The notes: a model not told the origin generated them from the sequence alone. A stretch of DNA of 64,000 bases from Halocaridina rubra (GCA_037179515.1 JAXCGZ010011661.1:12501-76500); one strand, 5' to 3'; counted from the first letter of the stretch, positions 1-11,831 are shown. A program made the numbers and translations.

Positions 1-28
1 AGTAGTAGTAGTAGTAGTAGTAGTAGGA
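1..28. repeat. (AGT)n microsatellite
   Basis: A pure AGT triplet run opens the window and is cut by its edge. Similar AGT/ACT runs recur at 855-1015 and 4755-4790. Confidence 0.9.
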
Positions 29-260
29 GTGTTTCAACAATACGTTTTATACCTTTGTGGCTGCAGCATGAAATAAACGAAAAAAAATTCACCTGTGCTT
101 CACTGTACACTGCTCACAACCTCCTATTATGTTAGTTGTTCAGTGAGGGGGAGATTACCAATCCAACATTCCCCTATCTCCTTTTGTCGGCTCTTACGTT
201 GCGCAGTATACAGGGTGTATTATTCTTTTTCCTCGTAAAACTAGAATATTAATATTTAAC

Positions 261-382
261 GGACTGAGGTTAGTAAGGGCATACACTCAGGGTAACGATT
301 ACATCTGCCAAAACAAGTCCTTCGCAAGAAGGCAACCGTCCTAGCCCTTACTCGAAAAGGGAGTTCGTGACGTAAAACCGAA
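261..382 (+). mobile_element. SINE family S1, headless copy
   Basis: The body matches other S1 copies at 3802, 4099, 9949 and 26549. Shared landmarks are CACTCAGGGTAACGATTACA, AAGTCCTTCGCAAGAAGG and the 3' end GACGTAAAACCG. The tRNA-like head seen in full copies is missing, so this is 5'-truncated. The family is defined here from internal comparison only. Confidence 0.7.
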
Positions 383-854
383 TCCATGGTAGTAGTAGTA
401 GAGTCAGTTCAGGTATTGTAATGAGCAAGCTAGATTAACTCCCTGTCTCAAACCCAAATAAATGTAATGGGGCGACGTTAGGAAGGGCATCCAACCGTAA
501 AATCTTAATGTGGAATTAGTCATTAGTCTCTATGGAGGCAAGTGATGAACAGTTTCCCCATACGAAAATGGGTTACTCTACCTGATAAAGAAGATAGTAG
601 ATGTAGTAAAGAGGCTAATGAGAAACAGAAACCCCGTATTAATATGGAAAATGCTGGCATTAAAGAATATGCGGAATTTATGAAGAATTAGGACCTACCC
701 CTTATCAACAACGAAAACAAAAGGTTAGGTTAGAATTAGATCTTGAATGCCAAGCTCAAATTCTAATCAAACTTAACCTAATCTAAACTAACCTAACCTG
801 CTCTTTCATCGCTCTTTATAAAAGGCTGGTACCCATTTTTCATGAGTTCCGAAG

Positions 855-981
855 ATACTACTACTACTACTACTACTACTACTGCTATTATTTCTACGAC
901 TACTACTTCTACGAGTAGTACTAGTAGTCGTAGTAGTAGTCTCTCGTAAGAAGCAGCTGAGGAAAGGTGCAAGAGAGATTA

Positions 982-1014
<33 letters not shown>

Positions 1015-1015
1015 A
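855..1015. repeat. (ACT)n-rich triplet region
   Basis: Two ACT runs flank a degenerate AGT/ACT stretch, so the segment can fold back on itself. An open frame across it on the minus strand is poly-Ser/Thr from the triplet and is not a gene. Confidence 0.8.
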
Positions 1016-1160
1016 AAAGTAGAATTGTTCTCTGTATATGTGCATTTTTTTTTATCAGAATGTTTATCAGCATACTGTACACATGTTCTGATTGAAAACG
1101 TCTACATAAAAATCCGCTCAAGATAACAACCTCTTGGACTTACGCTGTTGCATAATCCTT

Positions 1161-1176
1161 CTCTTGAACTATATAT

Positions 1177-1247
<71 letters not shown>
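1161..1247. repeat. (CT)n microsatellite
   Basis: Nearly uninterrupted CT dinucleotides over about 87 bp. The flanks from 1020 to 1160 and 1250 to 1850 show no recognisable gene. Confidence 0.95.
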
Positions 1248-1248
<1 letters not shown>

Positions 1249-1855
1249 ATATGTCAGTATCTGTTTCTTGCTAGTATTGTACGTTTTGTTTATGATCGTG
1301 GGCCGAAAATAATAATAATAACAACAATAGTTTTCTCTCGCAATTCAGCAATCTTTGTCTTGGTCACTAACATTACAGCATACATTTGAAATAACAAGGG
1401 TTTAGTTAGCCTATTTTTTTTTCACGTTCTCCATTTTCTTGGTAGTGAAGGCTCCGTTGATCATAATACCAACATTGCTATTGTTCTTTAACGTGTGTTT
1501 AGATAACAAAGGTACCAAAAATAGAAAATAGAGCATGTGATTAAAAAAACAGAAAAATACCATGGGGGTTAATCTCGGGCACCGGATCTTGAGGAAGAGT
1601 CGATTAAAATTTGTCAGGAGAATTGTTTTGCTACACCTTATAACAGGAAGTTGTTGCTTTTTTTTTTTTTAATCCTAGTAAATATTTGTATTATCTGGTT
1701 AAAAATCCCGTTTTGGGCTTTTAAAAATTTGTAAGGGATTCGTTTCGTTTTACACGTAGCATAAGGTCGTCCTTATGCCTCTACACATAGCATAGCCTGT
1801 GCACATATCGTATCACTGAAAAAGTATTGCTTATTCAATATTGGACTCTATAGTC

Positions 1856-2526
1856 CAGTGGTTCTTAACTTTTTTCAGTATATTCACCCCTTTCAAATCA
1901 GCAGTCAGTTCTCGCAACCCCCCTTCCATTACTGAAATAAAAAAAAATGTAAAAAATACAATACATACATACACATACACATACATTATATATGAAGAGG
2001 TGTTTTCTTTTTTTTATGAATTGTCACCAAAATATGTGATGGAAAAACTGAAACATGTGGTTTTAATCAGTATATTTGTAGCCATCACAATCTTCTACCC
2101 TACTGTAAATGTATCAATAAGAAAAAGTTATTAAAACGGAAACCATAACTCACTCAAGCAGAAGACTGCATGTTGATGGTGCGGGTGGGTGGTGTGGTCT
2201 GAGACGTGTTTATAACCTCCCTCTCTCTGTGTCACGTACGTGTCCTATACGCGTCCCTTCCTCGTCCATTCAAATCACATACGTGTACCCTGTACTCTAA
2301 TCTGTTGCAGCTTTGCCACTTTATTAGGAAATTAGGTTTAGAACTTTAGGTTTATCTCTATCTCAGAACACTGCTGAAGCAAAAAGTTATTTTTTTTTTC
2401 AGGAAAAATGTAACGGGTATATAAAAATATATTTTTTGCTTTAATTATTCATAGGCATCCTAGCACCCCTTAGGAACCGGCCTTGCACCCCCTAGGGGTG
2501 CGAGATCCCCTGGTTAAGAATCATTG
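1856..2526. mobile_element. hAT-type non-autonomous element (MITE)
   Basis: The left end begins CAGTGGTTCTTAAC and the right end, read inward on the other strand, begins CAATGATTCTTAACC, an imperfect terminal inverted repeat of hAT type. The ends are flanked by 8-bp candidate target-site duplications, CTATAGTC at 1848-1855 and CTAGAGTC at 2527-2534, which agree at 7 of 8 positions; hAT transposases make 8-bp duplications. The 671-bp interior has no transposase domain; the short open frame inside it is not recognised. Superfamily assignment is an inference from TIR and TSD length. Confidence 0.72.
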
Positions 2527-3046
2527 CTAGAGTCTAAACGGGTCAACAGATGTTAGCCAGCTATGCTTACATAGTATTACATCTCAAGTACGTAGTGAAA
2601 TGGGCAAGAAAAAAAAAACAGCTTCTCTTCTGTTCTGTTTTATTTTTTAATACAAAATTATACATTTATTATCTCTCGAGTCACACTCGAACCATCATCA
2701 GAGAGCCTAAGCATTGTCTCATTGAAGACCGATCCAGTGGGACCGCAAGCTAAAAATGTTCACACACACAAACTCAAACGCACGCATGCGCGCACACACG
2801 TTATCTGGCCTGATAATATATTTTTAATTAATTAAACACTTAGAATTTAATTACAGATACGAACCAGTTTATTCTGTATTCAGCTCTTATAATACCAGTT
2901 TATTCTGTATTCACCTCTTAAAATATCCACTTGAATTAAGTGTGATAACTGTGTATTTTAAATGATGTATCGTAATATATCTTGGTTGAAAATAAGGAAA
3001 TATAACTAAGAGGCGCCTTTAAGCACGGAATATAGGTAAATATTTC

Positions 3047-3049
<3 letters not shown>

Positions 3050-3093
<44 letters not shown>

Positions 3094-3338
3094 CACACAC
3101 ACACACACACAGCATATATATATACATACACAACACGCCTTCAGAAACAAGGATCTTCTCGACTTGCGCCTTCTACCACTGAGTTACCGTTTCTTTTGTA
3201 ACCTCATATTATAGTGCTGAAATTTCCAGCCCAAACCAGTTCGAAATTCAAAGGAAGGTCGACACCTGTGCACTCTCCTATGGAAATAAAAGAGGGGTAA
3301 ATCTCCCCCCTTGCCGCTTCCCTTACCCTGACTGTGTG

Positions 3339-3404
<66 letters not shown>
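3050..3404. repeat. AC, TG and AG microsatellite cluster
   Basis: (AC)n occupies about 3050-3110, (TG)n about 3334-3353 and (AG)n about 3354-3404, separated by ordinary sequence. Confidence 0.9.
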
Positions 3405-3682
3405 ATCTCTCCTGCTTTAGCTAAATTGAAATTTTGCCTCAATCATCTTTTGTCATATTGTGAGAACATGAATTTGATGTTTTTTTTTTTTTTTTTTTTT
3501 ACTTGAAGTTATAATAAGCATATTTTTTTCCTTGCAGTTCTTAACTTCGGTGTTGTTTGGAGCCTACGTTATCTGGATTATTATCATAGTCTCTATTTAA
3601 CTTTCTGAACTTATTATTATAGTCCATCATTCGTTTTCGGAACCCATTTTTGTTTAAATTTTGTCTTTTTTTTTTTGTCACT

Positions 3683-3800
3683 GAGGTGGGTGCACACGTT
3701 GGAACTTGGGAAGGCCGGATACCCTTCCTAACGCCCCGCGATGGGATTGACCAGGGGTTTGTCACTTCCCGAGTCGCGAGCATCATAACCCCTGAGGTGT
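3683..3800 (-). mobile_element. SINE family S2, truncated
   Basis: Read on the minus strand it carries the S2 landmarks: a tRNA-like GGGAAGTGACAAACC segment, a CATCGCGGGGCG block and TTAGGAAGGGTATCC. It abuts an S1 copy of the same orientation. Confidence 0.65.
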
Positions 3801-3801
3801 T

Positions 3802-3922
3802 GTTCCGGTTTTACGTCACGGACTCCCTTTTTAACCAAGGGCTAGGACGGTTGTCTTCTTGCGAAGGACTTGTTTTGGCAGATGTAATCGTTACCCTGAG
3901 TGCATGCCCTTGCTTACCTTAG
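3802..3922 (-). mobile_element. SINE family S1, headless copy
   Basis: The reverse complement aligns with the copy at 261-382 across the whole body, including AAGTCCTTCGCAAGAAG and CACTCAGGGTAACG, and ends with GACGTAAAACCGG. Confidence 0.75.
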
Positions 3923-3957
3923 CTAATACCATGGTCCTATTTTATTGCCTTTTGTTT

Positions 3958-4096
3958 TGTGTGTCACAGTAGTCCCCATTTGAATAGGTGTGGACACAGA
4001 TATATTGCAGCTAGGCGAATAAGGCTGGATGCCCTTCCTAACCCACCGCGGTGGTAGCGATCACGCGTTAGTCGCTTACAACTGAACTACATGGAG
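3958..4096 (-). mobile_element. SINE family S2
   Basis: Minus-strand copy with TTAGGAAGGGCATCCAGCC and the tail motif around CAAATGGGGACTACTGTGAC. Together with the neighbours it makes a run of four minus-strand SINEs from 3683 to 4288. Confidence 0.65.
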
Positions 4097-4098
4097 TC

Positions 4099-4288
4099 GG
4101 TTGTACGTCACGAACTCCCTTTTCTACTAAGGGCTAGGACGGTTGCCTTCTTACGAAGGACTTGTTTTTTGGCAGCTGTAATCGTTACCCTGAGTGTATG
4201 CCCTTTCTAACCTCAGTCCGTGATGGGGCGCGAACCCTCGACCTGCCGCCTCAGAGTCGCAGACGCTACCATTTGGCCACGGAGACTA
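4099..4288 (-). mobile_element. SINE family S1, with tRNA-like head
   Basis: This is one of two complete S1 copies. The minus-strand head reads GTGGCCAAATGGTAGCG (A-box-like) and, about 35 bases later, GAGGGTTCGCGCCCC (B-box-like), then the S1 body. A tRNA-derived internal Pol III promoter is the standard SINE arrangement. The head does not form a convincing acceptor stem, so it is not called a tRNA gene. Confidence 0.78.
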
Positions 4289-4698
4289 CATTTACAACTG
4301 AACCGTTTTCTGTGTCGCAATGAGTTCCCTTTCGAATAGAGATAGATTCGGACTTGTCGGAGCCGGGGAATACTTTAAGAACTCACTTTTTTCCCCCATG
4401 TCTAGCAATCTCGAATGATCTGGATATATATCGCCAGTTCCAAGAACATTATTTATATACATGTGCATATTGCGTCAGAGTAGATATAACTGGATATCAT
4501 ATATAATTAGCATTGGAATAAGCGTGTTTTTGCTATTTGTAATACAATGCAACATTTATATTCCCGCGTTCTTTGAAAATTAATACGTTTTATTCTTATT
4601 TTTTTCGAATTGGTATTGTGAAATCTTAAAGGAAAAAAAATAGTTTTATATGTAAAATCGAATTGTAAGTTGACAATTCATTACTCATGACTTTTTTC

Positions 4699-4708
4699 CA
4701 AATCGTTG

Positions 4709-4750
<42 letters not shown>

Positions 4751-4752
4751 GT

Positions 4753-4794
<42 letters not shown>

Positions 4795-4896
4795 TTATTT
4801 TCCCCTTGATTTATGCAAGAAACTGTGAAGTGTAGCTTTAATATTCCGTCTTCATTTTCTTCTTCTTCTTCTTCTTCTTCTTCTTCTTCTTCTTCT

Positions 4897-4945
<49 letters not shown>
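4699..4945. repeat. compound ATT/AGT/CTT triplet repeats
   Basis: Successive runs of ATT, AGT, CTT and ATT triplets are separated by about 60 bp of ordinary sequence. A further AAT run lies at 5092-5131. Confidence 0.9.
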
Positions 4946-5088
4946 ATAGTAATTTGTTATGAAGGCAGATTGATAGTATTTCATGTAGCTTCTTACTTTT
5001 CTCAATATATTAACCACCAGATCGCTGTTTCATTAATGATCTGCAGTATATTTTATTTTTGCTATACTTTGCGCTTGGTAAATGGGTA

Positions 5089-5131
<43 letters not shown>

Positions 5132-5287
5132 GTCTCTTTTGTACTGGTTAGCAGCCGCTAAATAGCAGTGACCATAATTACATTTCCAAACCCTCGCTGT
5201 CAACGGCAATTGTCTGTTCGTTTTTTGGCAAATTTTCAACATTCTATTGACTCGACTTCAAATCCAACCCGTGGGGAAGAAACCCAT

Positions 5288-5620
5288 CTCCATGCGGTAC
5301 TGATCCCATGCCCGGATCCGTGGATGAGGTTGAGTTAGGAAGGATATCAGCTCATATATCTCTGGGCAAAAAACTATTAGTTTTCAAGATTCTTGTGGGA
5401 AACGACGACCCCATATGAAATTGGGAAAAGATGCTGAAAAATAAGATAATATTATGTTGTTCCGTCTCTTGGTTTAGAGAAGAATGGTCGGCAGGGTATG
5501 GCCAATGGTATGCGGGATAAGGGAACAGGACGCGCGAGATAGGAAAAGGTGGAAAATGCTAGCAAGAAACAGCGACCCCATATAGAAATGGGTTTAAACT
5601 GAAATCAAAGATAGAAATGT
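5288..5620 (+). mobile_element. SINE-like tails (family S3)
   Basis: Two segments end in a shared motif, CGACCCCATATGAAATTGGG near 5405 and GCGACCCCATATAGAAATGG near 5571. The same motif type recurs near 555 and 45293. The first is preceded by TTGAGTTAGGAAGG, as in other SINEs here. No clear tRNA head is visible. Confidence 0.4.
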
Positions 5621-5778
5621 CGTGAATACTCTTCCAACACTATTGACACTTAGTATACCTATTGAGTTGATAAAACGCGAAGGACGCAACTATCCTCTCC
5701 CATCTTTTAAGAGGAGAGATTCTATATCAAACATGTGTTGACATCAGAGATGATATTTATTTTCTTACATGATGTGAT

Positions 5779-5780
<2 letters not shown>

Positions 5781-5868
<88 letters not shown>
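5781..5868. repeat. (CT)n microsatellite
   Basis: About 88 bp of CT with a single phase break near 5812. Confidence 0.93.
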
Positions 5869-5870
<2 letters not shown>

Positions 5871-6271
5871 CCCTCTTGCTTACACACCTGGATCCCCACC
5901 CCTTATCGCACATGTTGTGACTATCTAGTTAACACCAGTTTAATAATAATCTCTTTAACCAGGTGTCAATAGTATTCACGTAATTTACTCCCAAACAGAT
6001 GTTAGCTTGTCAGACAGGTGTGTGCAGTGAATATTTATCACTGTATTAAGAACACTTGTGTTTGGTGTGACCATTAATTGCCGTTACTGATATTTGTAAT
6101 GGTTGTATACTTATCACATATATATATGTTTGATTTAGTCTCCTCCTGATTTATCATCATCTTTTCGATATATGTGTGTGTGTGTGTGTGTGTGTAATTG
6201 CTTCTTCTTTGAAAACTTCCTTGGACATTATGATAATTTGTCATCCTGTTTTACCAAAGATTTTTCTGACA

Positions 6272-6295
6272 GCTTTATTATTATTATTATTATTA

Positions 6296-6337
<42 letters not shown>

Positions 6338-6395
6338 GTAGTAGTAGTAGTATTAGTAGCAGCATTATTAGCATTATTATTATTATTGCAATACC
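6272..6395. repeat. (ATT)n/(AGT)n compound microsatellite
   Basis: ATT triplets run into AGT and back to ATT. The poly-Ile and poly-Leu open frames across it are repeat artefacts. Confidence 0.92.
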
Positions 6396-6667
6396 GTTGT
6401 TACTCCTCAACGATATTACTTAAATACTTAATATTTCCATGACAGTAAGACCCAGTTAATGTATTCTGTAAAGAAAATACAAAAGCTTGTGAAGAATTCA
6501 TATACATAATAATGCCCTTTAGCAACTATACTGATGATTAGTTTACAAGTTTTCATCGAGATGGGACGCCACTTCCCTTTCCTTCTGATCACTTCGAGGG
6601 TCTACCGGAGAATTGTATCTACAGAAAACTCCAACCTCGGTATCGGGACGTAAGCTAGAAGTAGTCT

Positions 6668-6835
6668 ACAGTATGAAGTAACTCAGTGCATGAGTCGGGA
6701 AGCGACTAATGCGGGTTCAGTCCACCGCGGGGCTTTAGGAAGGCATCCAACCTTAACCCCCCAGCTCTTCTGTGTCCCCCCCTATTCGAATGGGGACTCA
6801 ATAAAACACTTAAAACAGTGCATTGCATGATATTT
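6668..6835 (+). mobile_element. SINE family S2
   Basis: It carries GAGTCGGGAAGCGACTAATG, CCACCGCGGGGC, AAGGCATCCAACC, the ATTCGAATGGGGACTC motif and the AAAACAGTGCATT 3' end. The head is decayed but still tRNA-like (GTAACTCAGTGCATGAG). Confidence 0.7.
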
Positions 6836-7763
6836 AATAACTAAGAACATGTTATGTATTTTCGTCATCGAAGTCCTGGCTTTTGAAGATTTTTTCTACC
6901 GTTTTTTCGAAGCATCAAGCGTTATATTTATTAAGCCAGCTGAGTTGACATTGGCAACCACGTGAGGGAGACTATTACTGGATCATTTTACTTAGCCCTA
7001 TACGAGCTAATTAGCGACGAATCAATTTTTTTTCCCCTATGCAATGCCAATTCACCTTTAATCGAGTGCCAGAGAATACTGTGGCACTCCTGCATACACA
7101 CACACACACACAACCTCCTGCCATACGTCGTTAGATATCTTCTCAAAATGCGCACATGAGTTAGTATGCGTAGATGTTATCCATTTATTTATATATAATT
7201 ATTAATTAATTATGGAGCATTTTTTGTGTTTTCAAGTAATGTGTCTTAATTCTACTCGATGTATTAATTGGGAAGGAACATTATTTAGTTACGGCAAATT
7301 TTTTAAATTTTTCTCTTAATTTACACTTTTCAGGTGAATTCTCCATTTTCTTCTACTAGATTGTTATTCATTATTCATTTCCTCTGTATTTATTTTATAT
7401 CTCTCTGCATGCAAACATTTTCAATTATATCTCAAATTTTCTACCATTTTAATTAATTTTATTTCTCATTCTCTATATCTGCACTTTTTGTCATATTTCT
7501 CTCTCTCTCTCTCTCTCTCCATTTAAATTTCTTTTACATGTTTGCTTGATTTCAAGTACACGTGGGTGGGAGGGATGATGCAAACTTTTTTCCAATCTGT
7601 CATTATTATTCCCCACTACCCTTTGCATCTATTATTCATTTCCGTTGGCATTTTCTTCTCTTTTCAACATGGCAACATTTATTTCCACCCTATTCATGTA
7701 TTATTGTATTCCGTTTTTTCCTTTCTGAGTATTTACGTACTTATGCTCGATTTTCTGGTCGGA

Positions 7764-7905
7764 TTTTTTATTTTTTTTTTGTACACTAAAAGTTATCATA
7801 TCTGTCCTTGAAATTATGACTGCATTTTAATATTAACCTTTTTTTTTTACACTAACAGTTATCATATCTATCCTTGAAATTATGACTGCATATTAACATT
7901 AACAA
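7764..7905. repeat. tandem duplication, about 70 bp unit
   Basis: Two adjacent units begin at a T-run and share ACACTAA(A/C)AGTTATCAT, CCTTGAAATTATGACTGCAT and a following ATTAAC. Differences are few, so the duplication is recent or conserved. Confidence 0.8.
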
Positions 7906-8117
7906 TTTCTTCGCTTAGCGAATTCCTCATAAGCTGGCTTGCATGTTGCATGTAAACTGGAGTAAGCAATCTCAGTTGATGATGATAATGACTTGTTGTG
8001 GGGATGTCGCTTCTCATCAATCATACTAATGGTAATTCGACCATAATTCATTCGTAATTTTCCTTAGAGTCCTAGAAGATTGTGGGGGGGGGGTAAGGGT
8101 AGGGAGTGTGGGTAAAG

Positions 8118-8220
<103 letters not shown>

Positions 8221-8435
8221 ATTCTTAGGGGTTAAGAACATAGTAGAGCCTTTTATATAATAATTTTGTTGAGAATAGTCATTTAAGACTCAAGCAATGA
8301 AATCTCAAGGAATCAAGACGCGAGGTGATTCTGGTAGGAAAATAACAACTAGAACCCAAGTAACTAGATCAGTGAAAGGGCGTGGCGAGGAATGAATGAT
8401 AGACTCCTTTGTTTCCAGCTGTATGCATGAGGTGA

Positions 8436-8532
8436 GTGAGTGAGTTTTCAATATGAAATCCTCTTCAGTGAGTGAGTTTTCAATACGAAATCCTTTTCAG
8501 TAAGTGAGTTTTCAATATGAAATCCTCTTCAA
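8436..8532. repeat. three tandem 32-bp units
   Basis: GAGTTTTCAATATGAAATCC recurs at 8442, 8474 and 8506, so the period is exactly 32 bp with one or two changes per unit. Confidence 0.85.
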
Positions 8533-8864
8533 ACACGAGTTAGCTTTCTCTTATTCTCTGTCCAGCCGTTGTTATACATTGGGAGATTCAAATTTATTAT
8601 TATTTTCCTCCAAAAAGTAAAAGCCTTGTGTCGTAATGGAGTTTTGCCCTTTCCCTCGTGTTTGGGTGCCAAACCGGAAAATTCCGGTTTGGGCGTCTCT
8701 TGCTTGCTACGTCGTGCCTCTTCTATCTTCTTCTTGAATTCCCATGGAGAAATGTACTTTCTACCACATTTCCTCTTTCTGCCTTTCCATATTATTATTG
8801 CAACTTTCCCTCTTGTTTTTTTTTTATCAGTTGTCCTCTTATTCCTCTTATGCCATGTAAGCAA
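8529..8864 (-). other. unrecognised 111-codon open frame
   Basis: The longest open frame in this stretch encodes a lysine- and arginine-rich product with a WEFKKKIEEARR segment. It matches no family I can name. The region is T-rich on the plus strand, so a lysine-rich minus frame can arise by composition alone. I list it only so that the interval 8530-9060 is described; a real gene is unlikely. Confidence 0.12.
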
Positions 8865-9062
8865 ACTATCATTTGCTTTTATTTGTCTGTTATCAATTGT
8901 ATTCCTCTTCTTCCTTCGTATCTCTTTAACTAATTTTCCTCTTCATTACCTTCTCTTGCCTCTTTCGTATAATTTATAGAGGGTTGAAGTCTGTATGTGC
9001 ATGTCCAGCTTACATCATTTGACTATTTAGAGAGAGAGAGAGAGATTATTTATTTTATTAAT

Positions 9063-9508
9063 TTATTGCGCCAAGGCGTCAGACATTACATGAGTTCATA
9101 CAAATAATGCTTCAAATGGATATAAAACCAAGAATTGAACATGGTTTACAGGGAGGTGTACATATTGATAAAACATTGCTGCATACTAACACACAACTCA
9201 CAGAATGGCAGCACAGAGTACATTATATGCGAAAGTAAAGCTCAGAGAAACGCAGAATGCACAAACAGAATTATATAGCAACATACAGAAAATATATGTA
9301 TAATTCAATATAATTAATGGCCACCAAAGTGAGGAAAACGAGCAAGAATAACATCAAGGTTGTCATCATTAAGTAAAAATGAGCAGATCTGTATTAAGTT
9401 CTGACCTCGTGGTAAAACATCTCTCACTGCGGGGCACTGAAGACAATAGTGGTCAAGAGTGTTAGCATTAGTTCGGTCGCATAATGTACAGGAGGTGTAC
9501 TGTGGCAT
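9063..9508 (-). mobile_element. LINE 3' end with zinc-knuckle C-terminus
   Basis: Minus-strand codons at 9508-9314 encode a 64-residue end with a CTLCDRTNANTLDHY segment followed by CPAVR (C-x2-C...H-x4-C). It closes with ILARFPHFGG, as in the C-terminal zinc-finger tails of some non-LTR reverse transcriptases. About 250 bp of 3' UTR follows, ending in GGCGCAATAAATTAATAAAA, an A-rich LINE tail, directly against a GA run. The reverse transcriptase itself is absent, so this is a 5'-truncated insertion. The clade is not determined. Confidence 0.6.
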
Positions 9509-9514
9509 ATCTAG

Positions 9515-9549
<35 letters not shown>

Positions 9550-9700
9550 AAGGTTGTAAGAAGAAGGGGGGGGGGTTAATTGTGATTGCCATTATCATCG
9601 CAAAACTCGCTTTAATAAGCTTCCATTAAAGTTTGAAAAACGGTGGAATTTCGTGTTTTTCATATTTTACTGGAGTAATAAACTCCTACATTCCCCCCCC

Positions 9701-9741
<41 letters not shown>

Positions 9742-9948
9742 TTGATTGCAAGACCTGTTCATTACCTTTAATTACGAAGGGCTCCTAAGGAAGGTACAAA
9801 GACCTGACAATTTATGTTCTTGGTAATATGACAATTTTGTTTAAGTAAGTTTGCCACCTGCAAACTGACTCATCCTTAACTATAGAAGGTAGATGATAAC
9901 CTATGGATATGACTCTCAAAAACTTTTCAGTTGTCAGTTTTTAAAAAT

Positions 9949-10065
9949 TCGCGCCCCGTGCACTCAGGGTAAGGATTACATCTGACAAAACAAGTCCTTC
10001 GCAAGAAGGCAACCGTCGTAGCCCTTGGTTGAAAAGGGAGTCCGTGACGTAAAACCGGAACAGTT
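9949..10065 (+). mobile_element. SINE family S1, internally deleted
   Basis: TTCGCGCCCCGTG, the B-box region, joins directly to CACTCAGGGTAAGGATTACA. About 30 bp present in full S1 copies is lost. The 3' end ACGTAAAACCGGAAC is intact. Confidence 0.72.
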
Positions 10066-10628
10066 TTTAAAAATGTGTGGCACGAGCCGTCCAAATGCTT
10101 GTTATTAATATTCGCTCGTTTGAAAATATGAAATAGTCCATTCATTTTAAAACATTTGCCTAACCTGGTCATATAGAAGTGTTTAGTTGATTCATCGAAT
10201 ACTTGAGGGTCTACCAACTTTGGTATTATTTTTTTGTAAATATAATTAGTTGTATTTGATGTAATTTAGTATTAATCGTCTTGGAACTAAAGCACAGGTT
10301 ACTACCGATATAACTCTAAGACGGAATATTCAGATAGACTATTGCATTTTTTCATAATTGGCCATATTTGATCAAATACGGTAATTTCGCAGTGCTAAGT
10401 AACAACTCTTTAATATTAATAATAATAGTAGTAACTAGTAAGATAAGCCTAGTATACTAAATGCAAAATATTTTTTTTATATGAACTCGAGATGATCGTC
10501 TTTGGATCCAGCTTCAACTCTTGAAAAATCAAATGAAGTTTTTTGTTTTCTAATTCATAATTTCCGATATCAAATAATAGGTCCTTGTGCTGTGTTACTT
10601 TGAAGCTTCGTCCGTAACAAAGATTCCT

Positions 10629-10714
<86 letters not shown>
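10629..10714. repeat. (TA)n microsatellite
   Basis: About 86 bp of TA with one TATTATA interruption near 10654. Confidence 0.94.
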
Positions 10715-10718
<4 letters not shown>

Positions 10719-10732
10719 AAGAATGTTGGGAC

Positions 10733-10888
10733 CATAGTAACCGAGTGATCAGTGTTCGAATCTGGAGTTGACGGACCTGCGATCGAACCCACTGTGGTGC
10801 GTTAGCATGGCATTCAGCCTCAGTTCCTCCGCCATATAGTGTTCACCCCCATAATGGGGACTCGCTGTAAAGCATGATTCGAGGATTG
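10733..10888 (+). mobile_element. SINE family S2
   Basis: A tRNA-like head is followed by CGATCGAACCCACTGTGGTG, TTAGCATGGCATTCAGCC and CCCATAATGGGGACTCG. It lies immediately left of foldback element A1. Confidence 0.6.
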
Positions 10889-10906
10889 TTTTTTTAGTTC
10901 CTTGTT

Positions 10907-11293
10907 AAGGGCGGTTTACACGGTCAAACGGTTCGTCGAACGCGGTTCGACATACAAGTGTTTGAAATGATGTTCGAACGTGTGAACGGGGTATTTGGTT
11001 GTCGAACACGTTCGACAAACGTATTCGGCGGTCAAACGGTTCGTCGAACGCGGTTCGATAGACAAGTGTTTGAAGTGATGTTCGAACGTGTGAACGGGGT
11101 ATTTGGTCACTCGTTCGAACATCACTTCAAACACTTGTCTGTCGAACCGCGTTCGACGAACCGTTTGACCGCCCAATACGTTTGTCGAACGTGTTCGACA
11201 ACCAAATACCCCGTGCACACGTTCGAACATCACTTCAAACACTTGTCTGTCGAACCGCGTTCGACGAACCGTTTGACCGTGTAAACCGCCCTT
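10907..11293. mobile_element. foldback element family A, copy 1 (four modules)
   Basis: A 387-bp element that is almost wholly inverted repeat. It begins AAGGGCGGTTTACACGG and ends with the complement. Inside are four copies of a module of roughly 95 bp (GGTCAAACGGTTCGTCGAAC through GGGGTATTTGG), two direct on the left and two inverted on the right, so each arm is itself a direct duplication. TTCGAAC/GTCGAAC motifs recur throughout. It has no coding capacity of its own; the open frames in it are symmetrical translations of the repeat. Related copies are at 15042 and 19518. Confidence 0.85.
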
Positions 11294-11390
11294 TAGAATG
11301 TACTGCATTTCGGTTTGTTGGCCAACTCTTCAAACACTTCCCATGAGTCAGCATAATAGTTGAAGCAAAGACGAGGAGTAGCGTAAAATA

Positions 11391-11626
11391 TGGCCGCTTT
11401 CACACCAAAGTGGCACGTCGTACGTGGCATGCCACGTGGCACGCCAGTTGAAAAAGAAGATTCGGAAATATATGAAACCTTGCACACGTGGCCTGACACG
11501 TCCCATATGCCACGTGTCGCGCCACTTTTGTGTGAAAGGTTTCCTATATTTCCAGATGTTCGTTTTCAACTGGCGTGCCACGTGGCATGCCACGTGCGAC
11601 GTGCCACTTCGGTGTGAAAGCGGCCT
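11391..11626. mobile_element. foldback element family B, copy 1
   Basis: A 236-bp element with inverted ends TGGCCGCTTTCACACC and GGTGTGAAAGCGGCC. Within each arm TGGCACGTCG(T/C)ACGTGGC and GCCACGTGGC repeats give local palindromes. A second inner inverted repeat centres on GAAACCTT and AAGGTTTC, so two nested foldbacks are present. Lies about 100 bp to the right of A1. Confidence 0.82.
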
Positions 11627-11756
11627 TATAAGTCACTTCAGGCATTTTCTCATTTCATTGTGCAAGCTTCGAAACAACTGTTGGTTGACACTGAGGCTTT
11701 TTTTTTCAGTCTCTTTTGACAGAATTAGGAAATTGTCTTACTCTGAAGACTACAAT

Positions 11757-11760
<4 letters not shown>

Positions 11761-11830
<70 letters not shown>
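11761..11830. repeat. (CT)n microsatellite
   Basis: About 70 bp of pure CT. Confidence 0.95.

Positions 11831-11831
<1 letters not shown>

Noticed and set aside
720..800. GGTTAGGTTAG and AACCTAACC, resembling the arthropod telomere repeat TTAGG; also near 15640
   Set aside because: Only two units each, in mirrored imperfect context. Too short for an interstitial telomere array.
10916..11308. Overlapping open frames of about 110-130 codons on both strands of foldback A
   Set aside because: They are near-identical translations of inverted modules and recur in each copy with different frames open; no domain is present.
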